DNA of 62,964 nucleotides from Mycolicibacter sinensis (GCF_001667375.1 NZ_LZIN01000014.1:1-62964), one strand, 5' to 3'; numbered from the stretch's first letter, positions 18,897 to 28,733 are shown. Notes: generated by a model from the sequence alone, not told the origin. Program-made: numbers and translations.

Positions 18897-21011
18897 CTAT
18901 CCCTGTCCCGTCGACTGGGCGGTCACCCGCGCGCCCGTTTTGGCTCCGGGTCTGCCACCCGGTCTGCCGCCCGCCCTGGCTACCGCCCGCCGCTCGCGTG
19001 CCACCTGCTGAACCGCGCCGAGGCCGTTGTAAGTCGGCTTGGCCAGCGTCGGCGACTTGGACGCCAGGTACACCAGCGGCCAGGTCACCAGGAACACCAC
19101 GACCAGGTCCAGGATCGTGGTCAGCCCCAGGGTGAACGCGAAGCCCTTCACCTGGCCGACCGCCAGGAAGTACAGCACCGCCGCGGCCAGGAAGGTCACC
19201 GCGTTGCCGGACACGATCGTCTTGCGGGCCCGCGTCCAGCCGCGCGGCACCGCCGAGCGGAACGAGCGGCCTTCACGGATCTCATCTTTGATGCGCTCGA
19301 AGAACACCACGAACGAGTCGGCGGTGGTGCCGATACCGATGATCAGACCGGCGATGCCGGCCAGGTCGAGCGTGTAGTTGATGTATCTGCCCAACAGCAC
19401 CAGGATCGCGTACACCATGGCGCCGGCAAGCACCAGCGACAGCGCGGTCAGCACCCCGAGCACCCGGTAGTAGAGCAGCGAGTAGACCAGCACCAACGCC
19501 AGGCCGATCGCGCCGGCGATCAGGCCCGCCCGCAGCGAGGTCATTCCCAGTGTGGCCGAGACGGTTTCGGCCTCCGAGGCCTCGAACGACAGCGGCAGCG
19601 ACCCGTACTTCAATACGTTGGCCAACTGACGTGCCTCGTCCTGGGTGAATCCCGGTGAGCCACCGGTGATCTGGGTGCGGCCGCCGGGGATCGCCTCTTG
19701 GATCTGCGGCGCGCTGACCACCTGAGAGTCCAGGGTGAACGCGGTCTGGGTGCCGATGTGGGCCGCGGTGTAGTCGGCCCAGGTGTCGGCGGCGGCGCTC
19801 TTGAACTGCACCTGGACGATGTTGGAGCCGCTGCGCTGATCCATTCCGGAGCTGGCGTCGGCGATCTGGTCACCGCTGATGATCGACGGTGCCAGCAGGT
19901 AGGCGGTCTGGTGGTCCTGCGAGCAGGTCACCAGCGGCAGGTCCGGGTCGTCGTTGCCGGCCAGGATGTCTTCCTTGTCGCACCGGCTGGCCTGGATCTG
20001 CAGGGCCAGGGCCTGCACCACCTTGTTGTCGCTTTGGCGCAGCCGCTTCTCGGCGGCGATGCGGGCCGCCAGGCCCTGCGGCTGGCCCGGTTGGCCGGGA
20101 ACAGGCGGCATGCCCGGCAGTTGCGCTCCGGGGATCGGCGCCTCACCGGGCGTACCCGGCTGCGGGATGCCCGGGGATCCGGTGCCGCCCGGAACCTCGG
20201 TGGTGTTCTCCGGCCCGGGGCTCTCCGCGGTGGTGCTCGGCGATGGGGCCGGCTCCTGAGGGTAGGGCCGCGGCTGCGCCGGTGGCAGCAGAGGCTGCTG
20301 GGGAAGCGAACCATCTCCGCCGCCGAACGCGCCGCCGCCGAACGCGCCTTCGCCGCCGGCACCGCCACCGCCCGGCAGGCCCTGCTCACCCGAACCGGAC
20401 TGACCGCCGGTGACCGGCGAGCCCGGCAAGCCCGGGATGCTGGGAACTCCGCCCGGGGCACCGGGGATGCCGCCGGGCATACCCGGAATTCCACCCGGGA
20501 CACCGGGAACGCCACCCGGGACACCGGGAACGCCACCGGGGACGCCGGGAACGCCCGGCGGCAGGCCGGGCCGCCCGGGTCCGCCGGGAAGTCCGGGCAT
20601 CTGGCCGCCGCCGGCCTGCTTGGCTTCCTCCACCGAGACCCCGCTGATCACCGGCCGGATGTAGAGCCGGGCCGTCTGCCCGAGGGTGCGCGCTTCGTTG
20701 CCGTCGCTGCCCGGCACCGTGATGACCAGGTTGTTGCCGTCGATGATGACCTCGGACCCGGATACTCCCAGGCCGTCGACCCGCGCGCTGATGATCTGTT
20801 GAGCCTGGATGAGCGCGTCGCGGGTCGGGGCGGAGCCGTCGGGTGTGCGGGCGGTGAGCGTCACGCGGGTGCCGCCCTGCAGGTCGATGCCGAGCTTGGG
20901 CTCGGCGAGCTTGTCTCCGGTCAGGAACACCAGCAGGAAGACGCCGATGAGCATTGCCAGGAACACCGCCATGTTGCGGGCAGGGTGCACCGGTGCCGAA
21001 GGCGATGCCAC
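18897..21011 (-). CDS. secD: Protein translocase subunit SecD with collagen-like insert
   Basis: Partner of SecF in Sec-dependent export. The 704 residues show TM1 (about 14-32), [14 protein letters not shown], a first periplasmic domain to about 133, a second from about 316, and a C-terminal five-helix block with [23 protein letters not shown]. The unusual part is residues 134-315: Gly/Pro-rich repeats such as GVPGVPGG followed by a Pro/Thr/Glu-rich stretch. As I recall, M. tuberculosis SecD is about 573 residues with a shorter Pro-rich insert at the same place, so the position is conserved and the length has grown. Confidence 0.95.
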   Translation of the reverse strand: MASPSAPVHPARNMAVFLAMLIGVFLLVFLTGDKLAEPKLGIDLQGGTRVTLTARTPDGSAPTRDALIQAQQIISARVDGLGVSGSEVIIDGNNLVITVPGSDGNEARTLGQTARLYIRPVISGVSVEEAKQAGGGQMPGLPGGPGRPGLPPGVPGVPGGVPGVPGGVPGVPGGIPGMPGGIPGAPGGVPSIPGLPGSPVTGGQSGSGEQGLPGGGGAGGEGAFGGGAFGGGDGSLPQQPLLPPAQPRPYPQEPAPSPSTTAESPGPENTTEVPGGTGSPGIPQPGTPGEAPIPGAQLPGMPPVPGQPGQPQGLAARIAAEKRLRQSDNKVVQALALQIQASRCDKEDILAGNDDPDLPLVTCSQDHQTAYLLAPSIISGDQIADASSGMDQRSGSNIVQVQFKSAAADTWADYTAAHIGTQTAFTLDSQVVSAPQIQEAIPGGRTQITGGSPGFTQDEARQLANVLKYGSLPLSFEASEAETVSATLGMTSLRAGLIAGAIGLALVLVYSLLYYRVLGVLTALSLVLAGAMVYAILVLLGRYINYTLDLAGIAGLIIGIGTTADSFVVFFERIKDEIREGRSFRSAVPRGWTRARKTIVSGNAVTFLAAAVLYFLAVGQVKGFAFTLGLTTILDLVVVFLVTWPLVYLASKSPTLAKPTYNGLGAVQQVARERRAVARAGGRPGGRPGAKTGARVTAQSTGQG
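20490..20552. repeat. 21-bp minisatellite inside secD
   Basis: Three near-identical 21-bp units start at 20490, 20511 and 20532, each encoding the heptad GVPGVPG or a close variant on the minus strand, within a wider block of degenerate units (about 20440-20590). The in-frame period keeps secD open whatever the copy number. Confidence 0.85.
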
Positions 21012-21052
21012 GTTGTTGAGTCTCCTTCGCTCATTGCACGATGCGCTCTCGC

Positions 21053-21094
21053 GATCGTCGGGGCTGCTCCGCGGGGGGCCAGCTCGCGACGATC
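21053..21094. promoter_or_regulatory. Inverted repeat in the yajC-secD gap
   Basis: GATCGTCG (21053-21060) and CGACGATC (21087-21094) can pair across a 26-nt G/C-rich loop in the 172-bp gap upstream of secD. It may be a leader hairpin or an attenuator between yajC and secDF. No function is known to me. Confidence 0.3.
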
Positions 21095-21183
21095 AGTGCG
21101 ACTGCACCCGCAAAAGGGTACGTGCCCGGCTGGCGGGCTCGGTCGTTGGGCGGGCGTTCCGCGCGTCGTGCTCGCGATCGCCG

Positions 21184-21492
21184 CTAGGCGTCTTCGGTGG
21201 CCTGTTCGACCACGGCGTCAGCGGTGAGCTCTTCGGGCTCGATCTTGTCCCGGATCGCCAGCTTCATCCAGGTGGTCACCACACCGGGCGAGATCTCCAG
21301 ATCCACGGTGTCGTCGGTGATACCGGTGATTGAGGCCTCCATCCCGGAGGTGGTGTGGACCCGGTCCCCCACCCGCAGCGACTCGTGCAGGTCGATGGTG
21401 GCTTGCATCGCGCGCTTCTGCCGCCGCGAGGCGAAGAACATGAACGCGCCCATGACGATGAATAGCGGCAGGAAGGCAACCATGCTGTTCAT
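21184..21492 (-). CDS. yajC: Preprotein translocase auxiliary subunit YajC
   Basis: Small single-span membrane protein of the SecDF-YajC complex. It has 102 residues: a membrane helix at about 4-22 (FLPLFIVMGAFMFF), then RRQKRAMQATIDLHESLRVGDRVHTTSG and a beta-rich cytosolic tail with VVTTWMKLAIRDKI. The ATG at 21492 gives the family length; the frame is open upstream but without similarity. secD follows after 172 bp and a repeat-protein gene is divergent. Confidence 0.93.
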   Translation of the reverse strand: MNSMVAFLPLFIVMGAFMFFASRRQKRAMQATIDLHESLRVGDRVHTTSGMEASITGITDDTVDLEISPGVVTTWMKLAIRDKIEPEELTADAVVEQATEDA

Positions 21493-21667
21493 GACGACAA
21501 CCGATCTTTCAACTTGTTCGTACTGGATTTGGGCACCCGACCACTGACGGGCCGCTGTGATGACAACAGTCTGCCATTGTGTGGCGCGACTCGACGCCGG
21601 GACCGCAGTTGGCCCCTTAGGCTGTGGGGGAAATCGGGGGTCAGGATTCTTGAGGGAAGGTTGGCCG

Positions 21668-21988
21668 ATGAGAAGCTTTGCGTGCGGTCTGGCTACCGCG
21701 GTGGCGTTGGCGGCGGCTCCCCTGGCGCTAGGAGCGATCGCAGCGCCCGCCATCGGGTCGGCGGCACCACTGGACTGCCCGGGCGGTCAGTACTGGGAGC
21801 CCAGCACCAACACCTGCATGCCCCTCGGTCAGGGCCCGACACCGCTGGACTGCCCCGGCGGCCAGTATTGGGAGCCCAGCACCAACACCTGCATGCCCCT
21901 CGGTCAGGGCCCGACACCGCTGGACTGCCCGGCCGGGGAATGGTGGAACCCGTTCGGCAACGCCTGCCGCCCGCTCGGCCAAGTCTGA
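21668..21988 (+). CDS. Small secreted Cys-rich repeat protein
   Basis: Exported protein of 106 residues, function unknown. The signal peptide (about 1-33, ending IGSAAP) is followed by three copies of one unit: LDCPGGQYWEPSTNTCMPLG twice, spaced 25 residues, and a diverged third copy (LDCPAGEWWNPFGNACRPLG). Each unit has two Cys that could form one disulphide, with aromatic residues between them, loosely like chitin-binding or peritrophin modules. GAGGGAAGG lies 7 nt before the ATG. It is divergent from yajC, and gabT follows after 25 bp. Confidence 0.8.
   Translation: MRSFACGLATAVALAAAPLALGAIAAPAIGSAAPLDCPGGQYWEPSTNTCMPLGQGPTPLDCPGGQYWEPSTNTCMPLGQGPTPLDCPAGEWWNPFGNACRPLGQV
21764..21930 (+). 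repeat. 75-bp internal tandem duplication
   Basis: The first two Cys units of the secreted repeat protein are also nearly identical at the DNA level, with a 75-bp period. They differ only by a few synonymous changes, which suggests recent duplication; the third unit is older. Confidence 0.8.
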
Positions 21989-22013
21989 ACCGCGGCCGCT
22001 GAGGAGACCCGCC

Positions 22014-23369
22014 ATGTCTGTGCCGTCACTGCCGCAGAGCCGTCACCTGGCCACCGAGATCCCGGGCCCCGGCTCGGTGCGGATGGCCGGGCGCCGCGCG
22101 GCGGCCGTGGCACGCGGGGTGGCCAGCACGTTGCCGGTCTACGCGGCGCGCGCCGCAGGGGGCATCGTCGAGGACGTCGACGGCAACCGGCTGATCGATC
22201 TGGGCTCGGGTATCGCGGTGACGACCGTCGGCAATGCCGCACCGCGCGTGGTGGACGGGGTACGCCAACAGGTCGGCGAGTTCACCCACACCTGCTTCAT
22301 GGTGACGCCCTACGAGGGGTATGTGGCCGTCGCCGAAGCACTCAACCGGCTCACCCCGGGCAGGTTCGAGAAGCGCTCGGTGCTGCTGAACTCCGGCGCG
22401 GAAGCTTTGGAGAACGCCGTCAAGATCGCTCGGTCCTACACCCGTAAGTCCGCGGTGGTGGCGTTCGACCACGGCTACCACGGCCGGACCAACCTGACCA
22501 TGGCGCTGACGGCCAAGTCGATGCCCTATAAGAGCGGCTTCGGGCCGTTCGCACCCGACGTCTACCGCGCGCCGACGTCCTACCCCTACCGGGACGGCCT
22601 GATCGACAAGGAGCTGGGCAGCGACGGCGAGCGGGCCGCCGAGCGCACCATCGGTGTCCTGGAGAACCAGATCGGCGCCCACAACCTGGCCGCGCTGGTC
22701 ATCGAACCAATCCAGGGCGAGGGCGGATTCATCGTTCCGGCACCGGGTTTCCTGCCCGCGGTGCTGGCCTGGTGCCGCGACAACGACGTGGTGTTCATCG
22801 CCGACGAGGTGCAGACCGGCTTCGCGCGCACCGGCGCGATGTTCGCCTGTGAGCATGAGGGCCCGGACGGCTTGGTGCCCGACCTGATCTGCACCGCCAA
22901 AGGCATCGGCGGGGGGCTCCCGCTGTCGGCCGTCACCGGCCGCGCCGAGATCATGGACGCCCCGCAGGTCAGCGGCCTGGGCGGGACGTTCGGGGGCAAC
23001 CCGGTGGCATGCGCGGCAGCACTGGGAGCATTGGCCACCGTCGAGGCCGACGACCTGGTCGGGCGGGCGCGGCAGATCGAGCGGGTGGTCTTCGAGCGCC
23101 TGGGCCGGCTGCAGGCCGACGACGACCGCATTGGCGACGTCCGCGGCCGCGGCGCCATGATCGCCGTCGAATTGGTGCGACCCGGCAGCACCGAACCGGA
23201 CCCGGCGCTGACCAAAGCGCTGGCCACCGCGTGCCATCAAGCCGGCGTGATCGTGTTGACCTGCGGCACCTTCGGCAACGTGCTGCGGCTGCTGCCGCCG
23301 TTGACCATCAGCGACGACCTGCTCACCGAGGGCCTGGACGTGCTGGCCGGCGAACTCGCCAAGCTGTAG
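22014..23369 (+). CDS. gabT: 4-aminobutyrate aminotransferase
   Basis: PLP enzyme that moves the amino group of GABA to 2-oxoglutarate to give succinic semialdehyde. It has 451 residues with the class III aminotransferase pattern: LNSGAEALENAVKIAR (phosphate binding), DHGYHGRTN, VIEPIQGEGGF, FIADEVQTGFARTG and the PLP Lys in TAKGIGGGLP (about residue 295). GAGGAG precedes the ATG. In M. tuberculosis gabT also lies next to yajC. The family includes close ornithine or lysine transaminases, so the substrate is inferred from length and context. Confidence 0.92.
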   Translation: MSVPSLPQSRHLATEIPGPGSVRMAGRRAAAVARGVASTLPVYAARAAGGIVEDVDGNRLIDLGSGIAVTTVGNAAPRVVDGVRQQVGEFTHTCFMVTPYEGYVAVAEALNRLTPGRFEKRSVLLNSGAEALENAVKIARSYTRKSAVVAFDHGYHGRTNLTMALTAKSMPYKSGFGPFAPDVYRAPTSYPYRDGLIDKELGSDGERAAERTIGVLENQIGAHNLAALVIEPIQGEGGFIVPAPGFLPAVLAWCRDNDVVFIADEVQTGFARTGAMFACEHEGPDGLVPDLICTAKGIGGGLPLSAVTGRAEIMDAPQVSGLGGTFGGNPVACAAALGALATVEADDLVGRARQIERVVFERLGRLQADDDRIGDVRGRGAMIAVELVRPGSTEPDPALTKALATACHQAGVIVLTCGTFGNVLRLLPPLTISDDLLTEGLDVLAGELAKL

Positions 23370-23372
23370 GGC

Positions 23373-24425
23373 CTACTCGAACAGCCCTTGTTGCCCCAGT
23401 CCCGCCGCGCCGGCCGGCGGCACCATGCCCAGGTGCGTCCAGGCCGCCGGGGTGGCGACGCGGCCCCGTGGGGTGCGGGCGATCATCCCGGCGCGCACCA
23501 GGAACGGCTCGCAGACCTCCTCGACGGTGGCCGCCTCCTCCCCCACCGCCACCGCCAGGGTGGAAACGCCGACCGGACCGCCGCCGAAACTCCGCGTCAA
23601 CGCCGACAGCACCGCCCGGTCGAGGCGGTCCAGACCCAGCTCGTCGACGTCATAAACGGCCAGCGCTGCCTTGGCCACATCGCGGGTGATCACCCCGTCG
23701 GCGCGCACCTCGGCGTAGTCGCGTACCCGGCGCAGCAATCGGTTGGCGATCCGCGGGGTGCCACGGGATCGGCGTGCGACCTCGGCGGCCGCTTCAGCCC
23801 CGAGCTCGATGCCCAAGATCGCCGCCGAGCGCGTCAGCACCCGCTGCAGTTCGGCCGGCTCGTAGAAATCCATGTGCGCGGTGAAGCCGAACCGGTCCCG
23901 CAGCGGGCCGGTCAGCGCACCGGAGCGAGTGGTCGCCCCGACCAGGGTGAACGGTGCGACTTCCAGCGGAATCGATGTCGCCCCAGGGCCTTTGCCGACC
24001 ACGACGTCGACCCGGAAGTCCTCCATGGCCAGGTACAGCATCTCTTCGGCGGGCCGGGCGATGCGGTGGATCTCGTCGATGAACAGCACATCGTGCTCGA
24101 CCAGATTCGACAGCATCGCCGCGAGATCCCCGGCCCGCTCCAGCGCGGGCCCCGAGGTCACCCGTAAGGCGCTGCCCAGTTCGCTGGCGATGATCATCGC
24201 CAGCGACGTCTTGCCCAGACCGGGCGGGCCGGACAGCAGGATGTGATCCGGTGTGCCGCCGCGATTCTTGGCGCCCTCGATCACCAGTTGCAACTGCTCG
24301 CGCACCCGGGGCTGGCCGATGAACTCCGCCAGGCTGCGTGGACGCAGGCCGGCGTCGATGTCGCCCTCGCCGACCGTCAGTGCCGGGGACACCTCGCGGG
24401 CATCTGCGTCGTCGGGTTCGCTCAC
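23373..24425 (-). CDS. ruvB: Holliday junction branch migration helicase RuvB
   Basis: Hexameric AAA+ motor that drives branch migration of Holliday junctions together with RuvA. It has 350 residues: Walker A GPPGLGKT at 66-73, Walker [10 protein letters not shown] at 112-120, sensor 1 GATTRSG, and a C-terminal winged helix with [13 protein letters not shown]. The ATG overlaps the ruvA stop by 4 bp, the last step of a tightly coupled ruvCAB operon with an SOS box in front. Confidence 0.98.
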   Translation of the reverse strand: MSEPDDADAREVSPALTVGEGDIDAGLRPRSLAEFIGQPRVREQLQLVIEGAKNRGGTPDHILLSGPPGLGKTSLAMIIASELGSALRVTSGPALERAGDLAAMLSNLVEHDVLFIDEIHRIARPAEEMLYLAMEDFRVDVVVGKGPGATSIPLEVAPFTLVGATTRSGALTGPLRDRFGFTAHMDFYEPAELQRVLTRSAAILGIELGAEAAAEVARRSRGTPRIANRLLRRVRDYAEVRADGVITRDVAKAALAVYDVDELGLDRLDRAVLSALTRSFGGGPVGVSTLAVAVGEEAATVEEVCEPFLVRAGMIARTPRGRVATPAAWTHLGMVPPAGAAGLGQQGLFE

Positions 24426-25012
24426 TTGGTCTTCCCCAGCCGGCTCAGCGCGGTCCGCAGTACATCAGAGGTGTTGGCGTCGGGATTCTCGGCGAGCACT
24501 TTGTCGGTGGTCTCCTCGGCCTGCTTGGCGGCAAAACCTAGGCCGACAAGGGCTTCGATGACCGGGGCGCGCACCGCGTGACCGTTGAACACGGCACCCT
24601 CGGCTGCTGCCACCGGCCCGATCTTGTCGCGCAGTTCCAGCACCAGGCGCTCGGCCCCACGCTTACCGATGCCGGGCACCCGGGTCAGCGCCGTGACGTC
24701 GGACTCGGCCAGCACCCGGCGCAGCGCGGCCGCGTCATAGACCGCCAGCGCGGCCAGTGCGATCTTGGGCCCGATTCCCGACACCCCGATCAACGTCAGG
24801 AACAGATCACGCGCATCGGCGTCGGGGAAGCCGTACAGCGTCATCGAATCCTCACGCACGATCATCGCGGTGATCAACCGCGATTCGCTGCCGCGGCGCA
24901 CCGTCGACAGCGTCGCCGGGGTGGCCATCACCTTGTAGCCGACCCCGGCCGCCTCGACCACCACATGATCGAGTGCGATGTCGATGACCTCACCGCGCAC
25001 CGAAGAGATCAT
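24422..25012 (-). CDS. ruvA: Holliday junction DNA-binding protein RuvA
   Basis: Tetrameric junction-binding protein that loads RuvB. It has 196 residues: the N-terminal OB-fold domain ([20 protein letters not shown]), two helix-hairpin-helix motifs ([14 protein letters not shown] and [14 protein letters not shown]) and a C-terminal RuvB-binding domain ([15 protein letters not shown]). It overlaps ruvC by 4 bp at its start and ruvB by 4 bp at its end. Confidence 0.98.
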   Translation of the reverse strand: MISSVRGEVIDIALDHVVVEAAGVGYKVMATPATLSTVRRGSESRLITAMIVREDSMTLYGFPDADARDLFLTLIGVSGIGPKIALAALAVYDAAALRRVLAESDVTALTRVPGIGKRGAERLVLELRDKIGPVAAAEGAVFNGHAVRAPVIEALVGLGFAAKQAEETTDKVLAENPDANTSDVLRTALSRLGKTK

Positions 25013-25566
25013 GCCCGCGCCGCCTTGAGTTTGGCGGTGTAGCGGCGCCGCGCTTCGGCGGCCAGCGCCTCGGCGGCCGCCATCCGGGCAATCATCGGGG
25101 CGCGCCAGCAGTGGCAGATCGCCAACGCCAGCGCGTCCGCCGCGTCGGCGGGCGTCGGCTTCTGCTGCAGCCCAAGGATTCTGGTGACCATCGCGGTGAC
25201 CTGCGCCTTGTCGGCCGACCCGTTGCCGGTCACCGCGGCCTTGACCTCGCTGGGCGTGTGGAAATGCACATCGATGCCCCGGCGGGCGGCGGCCAGCGCG
25301 ATCACCCCGCCGGCCTGGGCGGTGCCCATCACAGTGGAGACGTTCTGCTGGGAGAACACCCGCTCGACGGCGAGGACATCGGGGCGGTGGGTATCGAGCC
25401 AGTGCTCGGCGGTGTCACTGATCGTCAGCAACCGCTGCGGCAGGGGCTGACCGGCCGGCGTGCGCACCACATCGACGTCCAAAGCGGTCACCTGGCGCCC
25501 CCGGCCGCCCTCGACCACCGACAACCCGCAGCGGGTCAGCCCGGGGTCGACGCCCATCACCCGCAC
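25009..25566 (-). CDS. ruvC: Crossover junction endodeoxyribonuclease RuvC
   Basis: Resolves Holliday junctions by symmetric nicks. It has 185 residues with an RNase H fold; acidic metal ligands appear in [22 protein letters not shown] and the C-terminal [16 protein letters not shown]. The GTG at 25566 gives the family N-terminus and has GGGAG upstream; the frame is open for 24 more codons, but these contain the SOS box and cannot be coding. It is first in the ruvCAB operon. Confidence 0.97.
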   Translation of the reverse strand: MRVMGVDPGLTRCGLSVVEGGRGRQVTALDVDVVRTPAGQPLPQRLLTISDTAEHWLDTHRPDVLAVERVFSQQNVSTVMGTAQAGGVIALAAARRGIDVHFHTPSEVKAAVTGNGSADKAQVTAMVTRILGLQQKPTPADAADALALAICHCWRAPMIARMAAAEALAAEARRRYTAKLKAARA

Positions 25567-25584
25567 CGCACACTCCCTACTGTA

Positions 25585-25600
25585 GTGAACATCTGTTCGA
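25585..25600. promoter_or_regulatory. LexA (SOS) box of the ruvCAB operon
   Basis: GTGAACATCTGTTCGA matches the mycobacterial SOS box TCGAACRNNYGTTCGA at 14 of 16 positions, counting degenerate sites. It lies about 20-35 bp upstream of the ruvC start. ruvCAB is a damage-inducible operon in mycobacteria, so LexA repression is expected. A second perfect palindrome, CTGTTCGAACAG (25593-25604), overlaps it. Confidence 0.8.
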
Positions 25601-25666
25601 ACAGTAGCGGTTGGGGCCGACGCGCCCCGGCAGGACACGCGGAGGTGGTAGCGGATTCCGCCGTTG

Positions 25667-26476
25667 TCACACCACCTGAAGGCCGGCGGGAATACTCGCT
25701 GGATCGCGCCAGAACGCGTCCCGGAGGAAACGATTGAACAGGTCCGGTGGCAGGACCGTCTCGCGCGGCTGTGCCCTGACCTCTGCGTGCACGGTGTGCA
25801 GCCCCGGCGTGCCGGCCCGCTCGTCGAATTCGGTGACGTCGTAGTCGATGTTGTCGAAGCTGTGCTCGAACATCGGCTCGTCGATGAAGTCGTAGATGGC
25901 GCGCATCGTGCGCCCCGGGTCGGTGGTCAGCGACTCGTACTGCACCACCAGCAGCCGGTCCCGCTGCGCGCCGTAGCAGGCTTGTTTGAGCATGTCGTAG
26001 GACGCGCCGACCATTCCGTCTTGTGCCACGACGCCATTGGCGCGGGTGTAGACGGTGCCACCGGGGTTGAAACCGAAGATCGACGACGGCGTGAACACGT
26101 TGCGCTGGATCAACCGCTCGATGCTGTCGACTACCCACTGCAAATCGCGTACGCAGGCCAGCATCTTGGCCTCCGGGAACAGCCGCGACACCGCCGGCAT
26201 CCAGCCGCACCAGGCCCGGTTGGTATCGAAGATCACCTCGGCGGGGCAGTCGGCGTAGAAGTTGTCAAACAGCCCGTGCAGGATGCGCTCTCGCTTCGCG
26301 TCATCGATGAACACCGAAAACTCGTTGCGTGCACTCATCTCACCGAGCAGGGCCCCGAACAACCCGGCCAGCGGGCCCGACATCCCGGCGTGAAAACGCG
26401 GGTTCTGCCGCAGCAGCGCGGCCAGCAGGGTCGAGCCCGACCGCGGCAGACCCGAGATGAAATGAACCGCCGACAC
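25667..26476 (-). CDS. Sulfotransferase family protein
   Basis: Probable PAPS-dependent sulfotransferase of 269 residues. The N-terminal [16 protein letters not shown] (about 7-22) is the 5'-phosphosulfate-binding loop, and [15 protein letters not shown] (about 107-122) fits the 3'-phosphate-binding segment. No signal peptide or membrane span is visible. The acceptor is unknown; mycobacteria sulfate glycolipids and other metabolites. It lies between ruvC and yebC, where M. tuberculosis has other genes as I recall, so it looks like a local insertion. Its end lies 100 bp from the ruvC start, on the same strand. Confidence 0.82.
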   Translation of the reverse strand: MSAVHFISGLPRSGSTLLAALLRQNPRFHAGMSGPLAGLFGALLGEMSARNEFSVFIDDAKRERILHGLFDNFYADCPAEVIFDTNRAWCGWMPAVSRLFPEAKMLACVRDLQWVVDSIERLIQRNVFTPSSIFGFNPGGTVYTRANGVVAQDGMVGASYDMLKQACYGAQRDRLLVVQYESLTTDPGRTMRAIYDFIDEPMFEHSFDNIDYDVTEFDERAGTPGLHTVHAEVRAQPRETVLPPDLFNRFLRDAFWRDPASIPAGLQVV

Positions 26477-26488
26477 CGGCGCCGCTCG

Positions 26489-27244
26489 CTACTCGGCCTC
26501 GAGCGCGGCCAGCACCTCGTCGGACAGATCGACGTTGGTCCACACGTTCTGCACGTCATCGCTGTCTTCGAGCGCCTCGACCAGCTTGAACACCTTGCGC
26601 GCGCCCTCGACGTCCACCGGGACGCTGACCGACGGCTGGAAGCTGGCCTCGGCCGAGTCGTAGTCGATGCCGGCGTCGACCAGCGCGGTGCGCACCGCCA
26701 CCAGATCGCCCGGCTCGGAGATCACCTCGAAGCTCTCCCCCAGGTCGTTGACGTCCTCAGCGCCGGCGTCCAGCACCGCCACCAGCACGTCATCCTCGGT
26801 CAGCCCGTTCTTGTCCAAGGTGACCGTCCCCTTGCGGCTGAACAGGTAGGCGACCGAGCCCGGATCGGCCATCTGGCCACCATTACGGGTCATCGCCACC
26901 CGCACCTCGCTGGCAGCGCGGTTGCGGTTGTCGGTCAGGCACTCGATGAGCACGGCCACCCCGTTGGGCCCATAGCCCTCATAGGTGATGGTCTGGTAGT
27001 CGGCGCCACCGGCTTCCTCACCGGCACCACGCTTGCGGGCCCGTTCGATGTTGTCGTTGGGCACCGAGTTCTTCTTGGCCTTCTGAATGGCGTCATACAA
27101 CGTGGGGTTGCCCGACGGGTCACCGCCGCCAACGCGGGCCGCGACCTCGATGTTCTTGATCAACCGGGCGAAGTTCTTGCCGCGGCGGGCGTCGATGACG
27201 GCCTTCTTGTGCTTGGTGGTGGCCCACTTGGAATGGCCGCTCAT
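26489..27244 (-). CDS. YebC/PmpR family protein
   Basis: Cytoplasmic protein of 251 residues, full length for the family. It begins [31 protein letters not shown] and contains [22 protein letters not shown], both hallmarks. Members have been described as DNA-binding regulators and, more recently, as factors that help ribosomes with difficult proline stretches. Which applies here cannot be read. In M. tuberculosis the homologue is Rv2603c, upstream of the pdx genes as here. Confidence 0.93.
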   Translation of the reverse strand: MSGHSKWATTKHKKAVIDARRGKNFARLIKNIEVAARVGGGDPSGNPTLYDAIQKAKKNSVPNDNIERARKRGAGEEAGGADYQTITYEGYGPNGVAVLIECLTDNRNRAASEVRVAMTRNGGQMADPGSVAYLFSRKGTVTLDKNGLTEDDVLVAVLDAGAEDVNDLGESFEVISEPGDLVAVRTALVDAGIDYDSAEASFQPSVSVPVDVEGARKVFKLVEALEDSDDVQNVWTNVDLSDEVLAALEAE

Positions 27245-27296
27245 CAGTTGCCTACCTCACTGTCGCATCAAAAACTTTGCGCGACGAGTCTACGTG

Positions 27297-28658
27297 TCAG
27301 TCCTGCTCACGCGCCGGGGGCTGGTGGGGCGGGAAGAACCCAGGCACCCATCGCTCGATCAGCGCGGCGTAGTCGACGTGCGCGTCCAATTGCACCGCTA
27401 CCCCCAGCAGGCCCCCCAGCGTACGCAGCAACATGACATAACCCGCCGGAATGGTCAGCTGGCGCGCCATCTTGAATCGGTCGGCAAAGCCTTCCGCCAG
27501 CGGATCCGTGGTGACCAGTGCCGATTTCTGGAACCACTTGCGGGTGAAATGGAACTCCCCCGAGCGCAGCGGGTCGATGTAGGGCCACAGCGGCTGGATG
27601 TACTCCACCAGTTGCTCAGCACTCAGCTCATAGTCGGCCGGCATGAATCCGAGCTGCTTGAGCAGCCGGATCACCTCGTCCCACTGCTCGTCACGCGCCC
27701 AGCACAGCAGTTCGGCGAACTCCGGGGGGATGCCGCCGGGATGTTCGGCCACCGCGCCGAAGTCGATGACGCCCAGGCGCCCGTCGGGCAACAGCATGAA
27801 GTTGCCCGGGTGCGGGTCGGCATGCACCAGGCCCACCCGCGCCGGTGAGCTGAAGGTGAACTCCAGCAGCAGCGCGCACGCGGAGTCCCGCTCCTGCTTG
27901 GTGCCGCTGCTGATGATCGCCGACAGACGCCGGCCTTCGATCCACTCCGAGACGATGACCTTCGGCGCGCTGGCGATCACCGCCGGCACAGCGAACTTCG
28001 GGTCCCCGGCGAAGGCCTTGGCGAAGGCCCGCTGGTTGTCGGCTTCCCGGCGGTATTCGAGTTCGGCCTCCAAGGTGTCGTTGATCTCCGAGATCAGCCG
28101 GTCCACGTCCGCGCCGGGTACGACTTGCTTGGCGACCCAGTTGAACCGCTGAATCAGTTTGAGGTCGGCGCGCAGCGCCTCGTCAGCGCCGGGGTATTGA
28201 ATTTTGACGGCGACTGCGCGTCCGTCCTTCCAGACCGCCCGGTGCACCTGCCCGATGCTTGCCGACGCGGCCGGGGTGTCGTCGAAGGACGTGAAACGCT
28301 CCCGCCATTTGGTGCCGAGCTGGGCGTCGAGCACCCGATGCACCTTGGCGGCCGGCAGCGGTGGGGCCTCGCTTTGGAGCTTGACTAACGCCTCGCGGAA
28401 CGGTTCGGCGAACTGCGGCGGAATCGCGGCCTCCATCACCGACAGCGCCTGGCCGACCTTCATCGCGCCGCCCTTGAGCTCGCCGAGCACCTTGAACATC
28501 TCGTCGGCGGCCCTCTCCAGGAGCTCGGCGTTGACCTCGTCCCTGGACTTGCCGGTCATCCGCTTGCCCACACCCAACGCTGCGCGTCCCGCGACCCCGG
28601 CCGGAAGGCTCGCCAGTTTCACCGCGCGGCGAAATCCTCCTCGCGCAAGATCTGCCAT
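27297..28658 (-). CDS. ABC1/AarF (UbiB-type) atypical kinase
   Basis: Protein-kinase-like ATPase of 453 residues. The family KxGQ motif appears in GGAMKVGQALS (about 65-72), the Ala-rich nucleotide loop as ASASIGQVHRA, the VAIK-like lysine in AVAVKIQYPG, and the catalytic loop as HADPHPGNFMLLPDGRLGVIDFG. Members assist lipid or quinone metabolism through an ATPase activity. The start may be the GTG at 28664 or the ATG at 28658; neither has a strong ribosome-binding site. It stands alone between yebC and pdxT. Confidence 0.88.
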   Translation of the reverse strand: MADLARGGFRRAVKLASLPAGVAGRAALGVGKRMTGKSRDEVNAELLERAADEMFKVLGELKGGAMKVGQALSVMEAAIPPQFAEPFREALVKLQSEAPPLPAAKVHRVLDAQLGTKWRERFTSFDDTPAASASIGQVHRAVWKDGRAVAVKIQYPGADEALRADLKLIQRFNWVAKQVVPGADVDRLISEINDTLEAELEYRREADNQRAFAKAFAGDPKFAVPAVIASAPKVIVSEWIEGRRLSAIISSGTKQERDSACALLLEFTFSSPARVGLVHADPHPGNFMLLPDGRLGVIDFGAVAEHPGGIPPEFAELLCWARDEQWDEVIRLLKQLGFMPADYELSAEQLVEYIQPLWPYIDPLRSGEFHFTRKWFQKSALVTTDPLAEGFADRFKMARQLTIPAGYVMLLRTLGGLLGVAVQLDAHVDYAALIERWVPGFFPPHQPPAREQD

Positions 28659-28733
28659 GCGCACATCATGCCTGGTCGGTGCCGGCGTCGGTATCCGTGT
28701 CAGCCGATAGGCGCCAGGCAGCGGCCGTGCCGG

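Noticed and set aside
25664..27436. 590-codon plus-strand frame across sulfotransferase and yebC
   Set aside because: Runs antisense through two well-supported genes; no family resemblance, so it is a GC-bias shadow.
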